DNA from: Climacteris rufus
Taxonomy: Eukaryota > Chordata > Aves > Passeriformes > Climacteridae
Assembly: GCA_013398175.1 (NCBI GenBank)
Contig: VZRZ01008721.1
Location: 62,001 to 126,000 of the forward strand
DNA length: 64,000 nucleotides
Direction of reading: 5' to 3'
Part shown: piece after piece, positions 13,301-26,000 of the stretch
Numbering within the stretch: the first letter of the stretch is position 1
Layout: the number at the start of each line of letters is the position of its first letter
The notes under the pieces: generated by a model
The model's database searches: none
The model's input: the letters and a program-made list of their open reading frames with translations, nothing else
What the model was told of the DNA's origin: nothing
Position numbers and translations under genes: made by a program

Positions 13301-13926
13301 CTTCCCAGTGACTTGGAATGTATTTGGCCAGAAACGGGTTAAATGTAATTTATTTCTTTAAATTTATTTAAATAAATGATTTTTTTTAAATTCAGGAGAC
13401 GCTCCTCGATGTTAATATTGGATTATCACTGGCTTTTATATTAACCGATATATGTCTACATTCACAAAACGGTTTTAAATTCCTTTCCGCTTGCCAACCG
13501 AGCAGCAGTGTAGGTTTAAAAATAGTCCATCTGGCAAGCTTTAAAACACGCAGTACGGCTTGCATAACCCTAGAGAGAAGATTTATCAGAAATGCAGTTT
13601 AAAGGCAAACACAGATAGGAAATGACGCAGCACACAGAACCTCGCTGTGACACAAGCAGCGCCACTTCGCACATTTTGCAACATGTCCTGACTTATTCCA
13701 GTTCTCAGGTTTAATAAATCGTTTCCGCTATATCCATCACGAATTCACTCCCGATTTTAAACTGCGACTGAAACGCACAAGACCTTGAATTACTTTGCAT
13801 TTCCTGCTTTGTCGCGCTCAGCGGAACGCGGCTGCGGGACTTCCTTTTACACGGCGTCCGCCGCGCCGACCACTGCGGGCCGGCTCCCGCACAATAAAGA
13901 GCGGCCCACGGCTCCTCGGGAGGCGC
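7328..13926 (-). other. MKRN1: MKRN1 intron 1 (to the assembly gap)
   Basis: I found no exon in these 6.6 kb. Sequence is AT-rich to about 12,950. A GC-richer patch at 13,010-13,220 has open frames on the plus strand, but none looks like MKRN1 or another family. GC rises again from about 13,800 toward the gap. Exon 1 of MKRN1, which must end just before a Tyr-Phe-Met-His start, is not visible and is inferred to lie in the gap. Confidence 0.5.
9141..9310. repeat. A/C-rich low-complexity tract
   Basis: About 170 bases consist almost only of A and C on the plus strand (runs such as CACAAAAACCCC and CCCACAAACAAACCC), ending in CAAACCCTAACCCAACC. There is no fixed period. The open frames across it (Pro/Thr/Lys/Gln-rich) are compositional artefacts. 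Confidence 0.75.
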
Positions 13927-14900
13927 NNNNNNNNNNNNNNNNNNNNNNNNNNNNNNNNNNNNNNNNNNNNNNNNNNNNNNNNNNNNNNNNNNNNNNNNNN
14001 NNNNNNNNNNNNNNNNNNNNNNNNNNNNNNNNNNNNNNNNNNNNNNNNNNNNNNNNNNNNNNNNNNNNNNNNNNNNNNNNNNNNNNNNNNNNNNNNNNNN
14101 NNNNNNNNNNNNNNNNNNNNNNNNNNNNNNNNNNNNNNNNNNNNNNNNNNNNNNNNNNNNNNNNNNNNNNNNNNNNNNNNNNNNNNNNNNNNNNNNNNNN
14201 NNNNNNNNNNNNNNNNNNNNNNNNNNNNNNNNNNNNNNNNNNNNNNNNNNNNNNNNNNNNNNNNNNNNNNNNNNNNNNNNNNNNNNNNNNNNNNNNNNNN
14301 NNNNNNNNNNNNNNNNNNNNNNNNNNNNNNNNNNNNNNNNNNNNNNNNNNNNNNNNNNNNNNNNNNNNNNNNNNNNNNNNNNNNNNNNNNNNNNNNNNNN
14401 NNNNNNNNNNNNNNNNNNNNNNNNNNNNNNNNNNNNNNNNNNNNNNNNNNNNNNNNNNNNNNNNNNNNNNNNNNNNNNNNNNNNNNNNNNNNNNNNNNNN
14501 NNNNNNNNNNNNNNNNNNNNNNNNNNNNNNNNNNNNNNNNNNNNNNNNNNNNNNNNNNNNNNNNNNNNNNNNNNNNNNNNNNNNNNNNNNNNNNNNNNNN
14601 NNNNNNNNNNNNNNNNNNNNNNNNNNNNNNNNNNNNNNNNNNNNNNNNNNNNNNNNNNNNNNNNNNNNNNNNNNNNNNNNNNNNNNNCCCCGGCATGGGG
14701 CCCGCCGGGATCGGGCGGCGGCGGGAACGGGCCTGCTCCCGGAGGGAACCACACCGGCCGGCCACGTGGCGCCGGCGCGGGTGGGATGCAAAACGGGACA
14801 GTGGCGCCTCAAAGGCCCAGCGCGAATGTTGGCACTGAGGCACCCAGTGCTGCGCTTCTGGGGTGAAAAACAGCGCGTCCTGCTGCCGTAATACCTCCCT
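13800..14900. promoter_or_regulatory. CpG-rich region flanking the gap: probable divergent promoter of MKRN1 (-) and the pseudouridine gene (+)
   Basis: Sequence on both sides of the gap is GC-rich with many CpGs (13,806-13,926 and 14,688-14,840), unlike the AT-rich surroundings. MKRN1 exon 1 is missing from all visible sequence and must lie upstream of 7,327. The first coding exon of the plus-strand gene has a splice acceptor before its ATG, which implies a 5' non-coding exon further left. One CpG island serving both genes head to head is the simplest inference. No start site can be placed. Confidence 0.5.
13927..14687. other. assembly gap (761 N)
   Basis: A run of N in the middle of a CpG-rich region, a usual dropout of GC-rich avian promoters. 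Open frames running through it are artefacts of unknown codons. Confidence 1.
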
Positions 14901-14905
14901 CAGTG

Positions 14906-15017
14906 CAGATATTCCAGAACCCACTGGGCGCAATCCTGTGCCACGACCCTGCCTGAGCAGGGAGGTTGGACCGGGTAACTTGGTCCTTCCCAACCTGAGC
15001 CATTCTGTGGTTCTGGT
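14906..15017 (+). mobile_element. CR1 LINE 3' tail fragment
   Basis: The stretch matches the last part of avian CR1 elements in sense orientation: AGATATTCCAGAACCCACTG, GCAATCCTGTGCCACGACC, then CCTGAGCAGGGAGGTTGGAC and CCTTCCCAACCTGAGCCATT followed by CTGTGGTTCTGG. The end corresponds to the 3' terminus of CR1. Confidence 0.85.
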
Positions 15018-18000
15018 AGAAATCCTGGTTGTGAAACTGCTGCTTGCCCGATCCACATCGTGGCCTTGGCTTCCTACTGCCAAGAGTCTTAAGCCGAACA
15101 CTAAACACATCCCAAAAAGACAGTGACAAGCAGGGGCAAGGTGAAGGGAGACTCTGTTAGTGCAGGGTTACTGATGTTTTGCCTCTCTCCTTGGAAATAT
15201 ATTAAAAAGCCAAACGTATGCACTCCAAAGAATACTGAAATGAAGCCTTTGCTCCAAACATAGGCAGTAGGACACCAGCCCAAGATGGCCAGACTTTAGG
15301 AAGAGCACTGGACAGGAAAAGAGAGGTAAATCTGTGTTCAGGTTGCTGTGAAACAATGACTGAAGTGCCCTCAAACTACCCGAGGAATGAGGCAATGTGA
15401 ATGCTTGCTGGCATTTTCTGGGATATGCAGAATCCAGACTTGGGCAAACACAGCTCTGAATTGAAAGGACTTCAAACCAAGGTACAGGTATGATTTAAGG
15501 AAAAAAAAAGACCTTTATCCAGGTTCTCTATGCAACATTAATAGTTGGGAGAAGCAGACCCCCTCCTGATACTATCAGCATAGTGATCAATGCCAAATAG
15601 TTTATAAATTCATTTCCACAACTCCCTGTTGTGAGAAAGCCTGAGTGGAAAATGGACCCACAAGAATTGGGAACACCTTTCTAAAAAGTTGATATCTAAA
15701 AGAAGAAACTTATTTTCTGCACCTGATTCCATCATAGAGCATTTTTCATGGAAAGTTCAGCACTGAAACGAGAGTTTTAAAACTGCATCAGGTGTGTCTG
15801 CTCTGTCTTGCATTCTATTAGAAACAGCTGGAGGAAAAAATACTTCATATTAGGGAAAAAAAAACCCAAATGCTTTCAAGCCATTAAGATAATCTGGGAA
15901 GTTATTTTGGATCCATTAGAGTGATCATGAAAACGTGCTGATGAAAGTGGAAAAATGTCAGAGAGTTAGAGAGGTGAAATCAGTAAAGAACAACTTTGGA
16001 GACCTTCATATTGGTTACATTGCTGCCCTGACCAGACAGACAGTTGCAGGCATCATAGTTCTCACAAAGGTAAAATAAATGAATGGTTAAATGTGTTCTG
16101 GGTGATTCTGCACATCCCTAGGAGTTCTCCTGGATATTGGCAGCCTAGAACCACGCTTCAAAAACAGAGAAACATCAGTAAGCAAATTCCACCCTAACCA
16201 CTGTAAATAGACTCTTAGAAATCAGGTGCACAAGGAAACGAAAATATTGCCCCACTTTAGATGTGACACTGTGACCAAAGTAATGGGGAGTGTCCCATTT
16301 CCTTAATGCCTTTGGTAGTGACACCCCTGAGAGAGGAAAGGTTTCAGGGGAGATGGTAACTCTAGGAATCACTCAGGAAGGAAAATGCCAGGGTGGCCCG
16401 AGGGCCCAGCTCCCAGCAGGCAGCAGGAATTTGCCGTGGCAATTTCTTTGTTCCCAGCCGCTCCCATTTTCCCCAGGAACCTGTTTAATATTAACTGCTA
16501 CTCCTGAGGCCCGCAGGGGGAAGTAGCAGCAGCAAGCCCCGGGGCACGGCAGGCAGGCAGGAGCGGAGAGTCAGCCAACACTGCGAGTTATCCGCTGCCC
16601 CACGCTTTCATACAAACCTCTCTCCAGCTGTTCTCCCCGGCCTTCTCTCTGCCAGGCACCTCCACACTGCTCCCAAACCCCACCATCAGCAGCATCAGCC
16701 TTGTAACACACTGCAGGAACCTGCTGGGAACAATTCCAGAACCTGGGATGTGCACAAGGTTGCAGCAGGGCTCTGAGAGAGCTGTTTGAGCAGCCCCATT
16801 TTGTCTCAGAGTTGGAAAGTTCACGTTGGAAAGCTGAGCTAAAACTCCATCAGGCTCATTGTCCACTGGCTTTGAGGAAAAAAATGGCAAATCAAGCAAC
16901 ACATTCTAACCCCTGACTTATGTAATGTGACAGGCTGAACTTGGGTGCCCACTGCATAAGATCACCTGGAGATGATGTTGAGAATTGGAAACTGAGTGAC
17001 CAGCTTGGTTACTAAATCATCTTGCCTGATAGTATGTCAAAAGCATGATGGTCCAGATAGACTCCTAAAATACTCCAGTCTTTCCAAATAGATTTAATGG
17101 AAAATAAAATTATGTCATTATAATTTGTGTGTATTTAAAAAAAAAATGTTATTTTACCTACATATTTTCTTTCCAACACATCTGGCTCCCCATCCTCCCA
17201 GGAAAAAAAGATATTGCTCACAAAATCTTCAGCCTCCATTTGTGGTATCTGAGGATGCAATCCATCATTCCTGCAATTAAATTTCCTCCAGACTGGGTAG
17301 CAGAAGTCAGAGGCATATTGTCTCTGTAACTCAGCGAGCTTTGTTTGAAGTTTCCTTGAATGTGTTATTTGAGGAGATTGAAAGGATGTAGAAAATAAGG
17401 CACAATTTGTTACTGCTGGGTTAAACAAAAGTTGTGGGAAATTTCTTTTGAAAGGGACGAGTGTAAAATGCAAATACTGCTTTAACAACCTAAGTTTTAC
17501 AATTTCCTGATTAATGGATTGCAGTAAAATCAGTTGCCTGACACTGATAACTTCAGCAATACATTAGTAATGACATCAGCTAGTTTTATGTTGTGCATAG
17601 AAGCTGCATAGAATCGTGTCTGTCTTTTAACCTGTAAATCGATTCCTTCATGGCCACCCAACTCTCAACTCTGGTATTTTCTGCAAATATAAAACTGCAA
17701 CATGCACAATACCAGTGCATTAGATATCAAAGTATCATGTCCATTTTTAGGAGGGGACAAAGATTCATTAATTTCAAAGTCTTTGTTCAAAGCTGTCCTA
17801 GAACTGCTAGAACGGATTGCATTTCTAGGAGAAGACTCTGATAGTTTTTTGCTGGGAACCCAACTTGTGTTCTTGGTGTAGCCAGCTGTCTACATCATAG
17901 AAAATGTGGCCACAACTGGCCACATTTCTTTAGACCTACAGCTTTTCCCACCACAGAGGCCAAGAGCCGGGTAGAGCTCTCACCCTGAGAAGAAAGAGCT

Positions 18001-20093
18001 TTAACAGCTGCATTTGGCAAAGTCGCGGGGGAGGCATGAATGCGATTCCTCTGCTTTTTAGGAATAAGCACAAAGGGGCTCAGTCTGCAAAGGCATTGTT
18101 TCAACGAGCAAGGAATTCACTGATTTAAAAAAAAAAATCTAATAGCAAAGGAATCTGAAAAATGAGAGAAGTCTTTTAAAGAGCACGGGAAAAATCTGGC
18201 TCCGCGTGAACAAAAATAATCACGGAAGCTTTCCTGGCGCTGCCATGAAATGGCCCCCTGCACCCTGGGCAGGGAGCAGTTGTGGAGCTCAGCTGTGCCT
18301 GTGGTTAATAATAAATAGACTCTCTTGGCCAGGAGTTCTGGCCAGCACACCCCCTCCTCCGCCCTCCCAGGCAGCGCTCCAGTAGCCACCCAGCCTCCCT
18401 CCATGAGACAGGCACCCCGAGGTAAGAGACGCCAGGCCATTGCTCCATGAGCTCGGATCCGCCGCCTCGGTCACCGGGGAGGCGAGCAGGGAAGGTTTGG
18501 AGGAGGGAGGAGAGCAGCTCTGTGCTCGAGCTGCCCGAAACTCACACTGTGAATCTGCAAAGTTTGGTTAGGAAGCGAAAGGTCCTAAGGGTCTTGCTGC
18601 AAAACTCGCCAAGCTTCAAAAATCTCAGAGCCAGCTCAGGCTGAAGGTTGGCTGAGTTTGCAGGGAATGTCAGCTCAGCACTGCTGGGTTTCAGGTGGTG
18701 ACCAGCTGGTTTTTATCCACTGGGCAGCACAGCTTGGGCACTCCTGGCTGTTGTGCTTCAGAGTTTGGGGGTTGTTAAAATTCAGAGCACAGCTCGAGCA
18801 GCTCAACTGATCCCTGGCGTAACCCTGTTGGCTTAATGAAATTATTCCAAAGCTGACTTTGCCCCAGAGAGCGAAGGGTGTGTAGGCACACACACACAGC
18901 AATACCAGGACATTTGCATGAACCCATGAGCAGCCGGGCTGCTGAGCTTAGCACAAAAAGGATTTGGAAAGTGGAAAATCTTGGTGTTTCAGTCAGGTGT
19001 GTATTGTGTCTGGTGGATCCAGTCCCACTTTTCTTGAATAACACAACCCAAGCTGTCCTGTATAGTTGAAGGCTTTAGATTTGGGCAGATATACTCTCCC
19101 CAGGTATAAGAATTTTCTGTATAGCTGTAGTGCCACACACTGTACTGAGAGCTGAGCCATGTTCTGCTAAGTATAACATGAGCACAGTACTGTATTTTAA
19201 TTAATTTGCCATCTGAATTAACAATAGGTACGAAGCACTGAGGAAGGGAATCCTTTCCTCCTGGTGAAGGGGTGAGGAATAGGGAGAGTGGAGGGATATG
19301 GCCAAACGCCCAGGGAAAGTATGTGAAGCAGCCAGGCATTGAGTGAAACTGCCCTGAGGCCCAGACCAGACCACTCTCAACATTTACAGCTCTCTCCCCC
19401 TCTTTCTCTGTTTGGGAATGAATTTAATTAAAGTGAAAAGGAGTTGCTAAGAGACCAGAGGAGTTCTGGAGTTTGTTGCTGGGGCTGAATTGCCACTCTG
19501 CTTCCAAGGCACTGTGCTAAGAAGGATGATGTAACGTGAGCCTACATAAAGCGCTACATAAAGCACTCCCGGCTCTAGGGAAAGCTCCTTTCTCCTGCGT
19601 GCGATTCCAGTCTGGTTTGTCAGTTCTCAGCTCCTTTATGAGCCACTTATTTTCTCCTAGACACTGGAAAAAAACAGGTTCATATCTCTATAGCACTATT
19701 CTGCTTTGCATATTCCTCTTTGTGACCTCTTCTGCTGGAGGTGGCAGTGGCTGAGCCTGAAATCTATAAGAAAGTCACTTTAGAATTTAAAATGTTGTCT
19801 ACTTCAAAATCCTCCCTACTTTGTTACTCCTCATCCTTTTCTCTGCTCCACCACGATTTCAGTCCAGCATTGACAATGGGCCAGCTGACCCCTTCCAACT
19901 CCATGTCTGCAGCTCAACATTTTGTTTTGATACCCTGGCTCATGCTTGAAACACCGGGAGACCCCCAGGCAGTTTCCTGGGCAAGGGTTGTTTACCTTCC
20001 AAGGTCAAAGCAGGAGTTAATATGTTTAGCTTCTCAGGGTCACATCGTTGCTAAATTACATCTTGCATTTTCACCTGACTTCTGTTATCTCAG
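15018..20093. other. 5.1 kb between the CpG region and the first coding exon; probable 5' UTR intron
   Basis: I find no coding exon. If transcription of the pseudouridine gene starts in the CpG region, this is its first intron. A locally CpG-richer patch at about 18,300-18,540 includes a possible donor (CCCCGAG then GTAAGAG at about 18,421), but an ATG just before it would not join the first coding exon in frame. A short CA run lies at 18,887-18,898. Confidence 0.45.
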
Positions 20094-23000
20094 GACCATC
20101 CATCTGCACAAGATGATTGGGAAGATAACCTACAGCCTGGGAAGACACGTGTCCTCCCTGGCACGTGGGACTACCCAGGTGAGAAGACTGCTGCATGGTG
20201 AGTAGTGTGTTCTGAAGCAGTTCCTGCGTGGAAAGCATTTTCCTCATCTGAATTCAGCAGAGACCTTGCTGGCAGTGTTCTGGGAGCACAGCAAAGAGCA
20301 ACAATAGCCTTGGTGTACGGCAGTCCTAAAATATATTGAGTTACTATGGTATCCTTGGTGCTTGCACTCCTTTAAAACATATCCCCATCTTTGGGCATGG
20401 TTTCAGGGCTCAGTTTGTTCACAGTAATGTGCAAGTAACGTTACTGGAGCCAGTAACAAGACAACTCAAAAACGCTGGCAAAGTGATGAGGATTGTAATT
20501 CATATTAACAGTAGAGATATTTTGCACACATTTCACTTACATAAAACACAGCTTTAGTCTTCTTAAAGTTATTTGTAAATTCACCCCAAAGAACAGCTGA
20601 AGAGGGGGATAAATTTGTTGTGATGACGACAATTTGCTTTTTATAAAACAGCTCGGTAGTTACTGCAAATACCCACACAAATAACTCACTTTTCTGTGTT
20701 TATCCCCAGGTGCTTATGTCAGGATTCATCCCTCTGTAAAGGAAGCTCTGGTGGAGGGGAGACCAGTTGTAGCTTTGGAAAGCACCATCATTACACATGG
20801 CATGGCCTATCCTCTGAATCTGAGGTGGTGGATTTTGATTTTCCTCATTCAACAAAATTGTAAGATTGAAGCACATAACTGCTAGATTGCTATTAATATT
20901 CTTGGTCAAGCCAAAGCTATTTCAAGAGCAAATGGAAATATCAGGTTGTTAGGCATGCAGAATATGAGGTCAAGTGTAAAACAATTGTATATGGACTTTT
21001 AAGGACACATATGGGGAGCTTAGTTATCTTCTCATCCAATACCTTAAATTTCTGGCTTCCTTTAAAATGTGGCAGCAGGTAATGTCACCACTTGCTCTAA
21101 AAGAGAGCTCTCAACCTTTTCAGCTGCATAGTTTGTACAGACATTGGGAACACTCTGCAGTTTCTTTTCCTGGTATCTTTTGTAATGCAAAAAAGACTGA
21201 AACACAATAGTGAAATCTGTTCCTTAACCCACTCAGAGCAGCTACTGTGAGAGCTCCTGGTCCCTCTCACTGTCTTCTGTACCCTCCATGGAAACCCCCC
21301 CACCTCAACTCTATTTATTGATTTTCAGCAGACTTGTGTTTTGTTGAGTTACAGTGCCAGAAAACATTGCACTCTCCTCCCCATCCTTGCTTCCAGAAAG
21401 CACAGAAAGGTTTTGGTGTTCATTTTCCATCTGCTTTTTACCTGGCCATTATTCTGTCTTAAAATGAAGCTCTGAAAACTCAGTTTTGGGGAAGAGGTAG
21501 TTTCAGTAGTTAAAGATTGCCTAGCATATGTCCAGGTAGCTCAGAAAGGGAGAAGAAGCTGCTCTTAAAAAGGATAGTGTATAAATTATCAAGCATAAAA
21601 CCTGTAAAACTTAGAAAGACCTAGTCTGGAGCCCTAGAGTACCCTCAGGCAGCAGATTTCTGGCACTGTTGTTACTCTATGTCTAACTGACTGTATTGTG
21701 AAAAATATATCCTGGGACTTTGAGCAACATTTGAACTACCTGAGGTTTCTGTGAAGGTTGATGATCTCAGAGAAATAACAGATAAAAGGTACAGAAAGGT
21801 CCTATTTTGAGAAGATCTCTATTTTCAGTAGTCTATTGTCCAACCAGATTTGCTTGTAAACCACATTATTATTCTCAAAAATGAAGCATAAATCTTGAAC
21901 ACTGCTATCCTTGAAAATGGGAGCTTTTCACTTCTGCAAGTTCAAGACTTCTGCCATGAGGAAGACACAGAAGAGGAACAGGACTTAGCTGAAACCACAC
22001 GAACTATAAAACTGGATGATGGCCATCAAGCATGGCAGTTTTCTTGCCTGATTGTTTGCATCCCTAATTTTGTGACTGTTACCTTCTTTGATTTTAGCAT
22101 GGCCAGAGAGGTGGAAGAAATTGTACGAGCAAATGGAGCAGTGCCAGCCACTGTAGGCATTTTAAGGGGCCAAATCCACGTGGGACTCACGGACGAGGAA
22201 CTCGAGTTCTTGGCAAGCAGTAAAAACGCAGTGAAAGTGTCTCGGAGAGATTTGCCTTTTGTCCTCAGCCAGGTAAGGTATGCAGACTTTCTTGGGGTCT
22301 TTTCTAGTAAAGTGCTCCACTGCTTTTCTAGCAATAGTATAGTGCTCTCCAGCTTCAAGCCAGGTGGTTTTTAAACCTCTTGAAAACGTCATGGGAAGTG
22401 CTCTCTTATTGGTAAGCTCAAAAGTGGGCCTCACCAGAATCAAAACACAACAGAGTAAGGGAATAACATACATGAAATAGAGCTCCTGAAGTGTTTTTCT
22501 GGATGGGCTGGCAAACCATGGGCACTTGGCTAAGAATATTCTTGTTGGCATGATAAGATCTTATCACATTGCACGTAAACTATGTGACACATAGGCCATC
22601 CTGAGCTTAAAGTGACAGCTAAATGTGCCACTAGCTGCCTGTGATGCCTTCTGGGTGGAACGCCCTGGAGAACAAAGACCTTTGCTATGAGGGCAAGAAC
22701 AGTTTATATAGCAGGGATGAGGGATGAGTCACAGAATATTCTGAGTTGGGAGGGACCCACAAGGGTTATAGAGTCCAACTCCTAAGTGAACTCCTCTGCT
22801 TTTTGGCCTAAGAGAGTATTTGTGTTAGGATTCCCCTGCTCACATTGCTGTGTGTCACACCACCACCACAGCTGCTTCTCCATGGCACCCTGGGTGCTGA
22901 CTGTGCCTGGTTGTTCCCTGGCAGGGCCTGTCTGGTGGCACAACCGTGTGTGGGACAATGATTGTGGCACACAAAGCAGGAATTCCTGTGTTTGTGACGG

Positions 23001-26000
23001 GTGGCATAGGAGGCGTCCATCGGGACGGAGAGAACAGTAAGAACATCAATACGTTCCCCTTTTCTCTCTGTTGCTACTGTTTTGTTTAATTCCATCTTTT
23101 TTCTCAGTCTGTCCTGCAGTAACTGGCCCTTCAGAAGAATAAAGTTAACATTCTTCTTGACCATACTGTAGTTGTTTTCTCCCTGATGTCACCTTTTCAG
23201 AAGCTTCAAAATATTCCTCTTGAGCACTGGCCAGTTGTTAAGGGGGTGGAAGTTTATCTATTGCTTACACAGGGTTATATTGATGTTGTCTGCTGGTGCA
23301 ACAGGAGCTGAATGCACCTCTCCCTCTTTGTAATGGCTGGATAACCTGATACTGGCTGCTGAACACAGTGTTGTTATCAACTCTCTCAGCTGAGGAGAAG
23401 ATGACTCTTGCCACAAAAGAGTGTGCTCCGTGTTAGAGGTGTGTGGTCCTCTCTGGAAAATGGCCCAGTCTTGGCAGTGTAGTTTGTGGCTTTTAACTGC
23501 ATTCTGTCTTCTCAGCCATCTATATTTCCAGCATAGCACAAGTGCAGTGCCCTGTAGTATGCTGTCCCTTTCAGATGTGATGTAAATTCCAGGGAGTTTC
23601 CTGAGGTCTGCTCCTGTGGTACTTTCTTGTTTTTGCAAGTATTGTCAGTTCCAAACTCAAAATCTACTTCAATGATATTCCATCTCCTTGAACTTCATCC
23701 TTGCTGTACAGCACCTTTTTCTTTCTTTTCTGTGAAATTTTTGCATGCTCTTTATCAATGTGATCAAAGGCCCAAGAGATACAAGGCTGCACCTCTGCCC
23801 ATAACCATGTGACTCCTTTTTGTCAATATCTCTTTCAATCTCAACACCTAAAGGCACAATTGAAATGTGTAATATTTGCCTGTGGATCTAAGCAGTTATA
23901 AAATCAGGTAGTGACACCCCAGGCAGATACAGCTTTTTAGGAGGTCAGATCTCATCAGCTTGGAGTACAACACAGCCCCCAACACGATGCTGCTTGTCCC
24001 TTGACAGCTTTGGATGTGAGTGCTGACTTGACAGAGCTTGGACGAACTCCAGTTGCTGTTGTATCTGCAGGAGCCAAGTCTATCCTTGATATTGGCAGGA
24101 CACTGGAATATCTGGTAGGTGGCACGGGCTGTGGAGTCTGAAAGTGGGTAATGTTCTTTCTGTACAGAGTGCCCAGTGGCATTGGAGTAGGTCCTAAGCC
24201 CAAGATTTTCAGAAATGGCTACTGAGAGGGTGTGAAGCCACATTTACAGTTCTGCAGTGCTGGGGCTGTACAGGAACTTGGCTGCTCCCTAACATAAATC
24301 TGTCCATGTCCAAGGGGCTGTTGCAGCAGCTATTCCAGCTGAGGTCAAAGGTAGTACTAGCCATGCCCTCTTCCGCTGGTGTTAGACTTGCTTTTCTGGG
24401 ACAATGCTCCCAGAAATTGATGGATCAGGAAAGCTAGATCCATCAAACACTAAAATGAAATCAGAAGTAAAAAAGGAATTCAGATGATTCCCAGTAGTCC
24501 CTTTGAAGGTTTGGCATGCTGGAAACCACCAGGGCCAGCACTTCAGGTGACAGCCAACATCAGTGTTTCTCAATCACAAAGAGAACTCGTTTATATTCCT
24601 GTCAGCTCATGACATGTCTTCAGATCCCGGGGTGTTATCTGGGACTCAGTATTGTGCCAATGACAGCTGTATGGCTTTGGATCAGCTCTGAGCACAGGCA
24701 AATGATGCCCATGCCTCCTCTGCCTCAGTAAGCCAGGTCTGATCTATCCAGTTACCACATCTGGCTCTTTGTTCTGAAATACGTTAGAGAGGGGATAGAA
24801 TAGAATAGAATGGGATGTATAAAAACCACCAAGACCTGTGCTAAAGAAAAGCAGTTTCATTCTGGATAGAAGGAAGAAGTCCCATTCTTTTGTTGGCTCT
24901 CCTTTCCTTCTACTGATTACCTGCTTGTCTGGCCCCCACTGCTGCAGGAGACTCAGGGCGTTTGTGTGGCTGCCTTTGGAGAATCAAGAGAGTTCCCAGC
25001 CTTCTTCTCACGCCAGAGTGGCTTCCAGGCACCGTATCACGTTCGGGATGAAGAGGAGGCAGCTAAACTCATTGGTGTGTTTCAGACAGCAAAGGCTCAT
25101 GTAAGGTCTTGGAAAAGAGGGACACAAAAGTCATCTTGGATGAGGCATTGTCTAACTCTGTAGAAAAATTTGCCCTGAAAAATATGCCATCCCACTCCCC
25201 CATTCCTGCATTGAAAATAAAGTATCAGAGAAGTCCAGTCTGTACAGCAAGTAAAACTGGAAGCCAGCTGCAGCCAGCTTGGCATGCTCATTCATGTTTT
25301 ACTCACACTCACACATATGTTGACAAAAACAGCTTCTGGGCCTTCAGAAGTGGAATCAGTTTAAAAAAGAAAAGGCCTTTGCCCCATTTACTGTAAGACA
25401 GATCAAAAGAAATAGGCAGAAGTGAACTGGTTGGTAGCTGGAAAAGATCCTGATCATGGGTCAGCTAAGGACTGGACCTCAAACTCTGTCCTACAGCCTG
25501 TGCCCGCTCTCCTGTGTCATTTTCCTTCAGCACTTGACTTCTCCAAGGAGAGGCACTAACAGTATTCCTGTCCCCCCCAGACAGTGCCCTGGGGCTGGGC
25601 CTGAGCAGCGGGGTGCTGATAGCAGTGCCCTGTCCCCAGGAGCGAGCGGCCGAGGGCCAGGCCATCGAAGAGGCCATCCAGCAAGCGCTCAGTGAAGCCA
25701 GGTGAGAAGCAACCTAAGCCTTATCCTTTGCTCACCCAGTGCTTTTGGGGAAGCAAATGAGTTCAGGGACACTGCTGCAGGAGCTGTAGCACAGCCTGAC
25801 CTTGGGCACGGGTGAGCCCACAACATATATTTTCAGCTGTAGTTTTGTCTAACCCACAGTGTGTTTACAGGACTTGTTATGGTTTGTGGTTATGGAGATA
25901 AAGTATCTGCAAGCGACAGTGCTTCTCTGATGCTGCTCCAGCTCAGTCCTCATCTGTGGGCATTTTCTTTATGTTTGCAGGTCCAAAGGGATCACAGGCA

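Noticed and set aside
13711..15110. Long open frames crossing the gap on both strands
   Set aside because: They are open only because the N run cannot contain stop codons.
19741..20112. Upstream extension of the open frame before the ATG at 20,113
   Set aside because: A pyrimidine-rich splice acceptor ends at 20,093, so sequence left of it is probably intron; the upstream residues do not resemble the enzyme.
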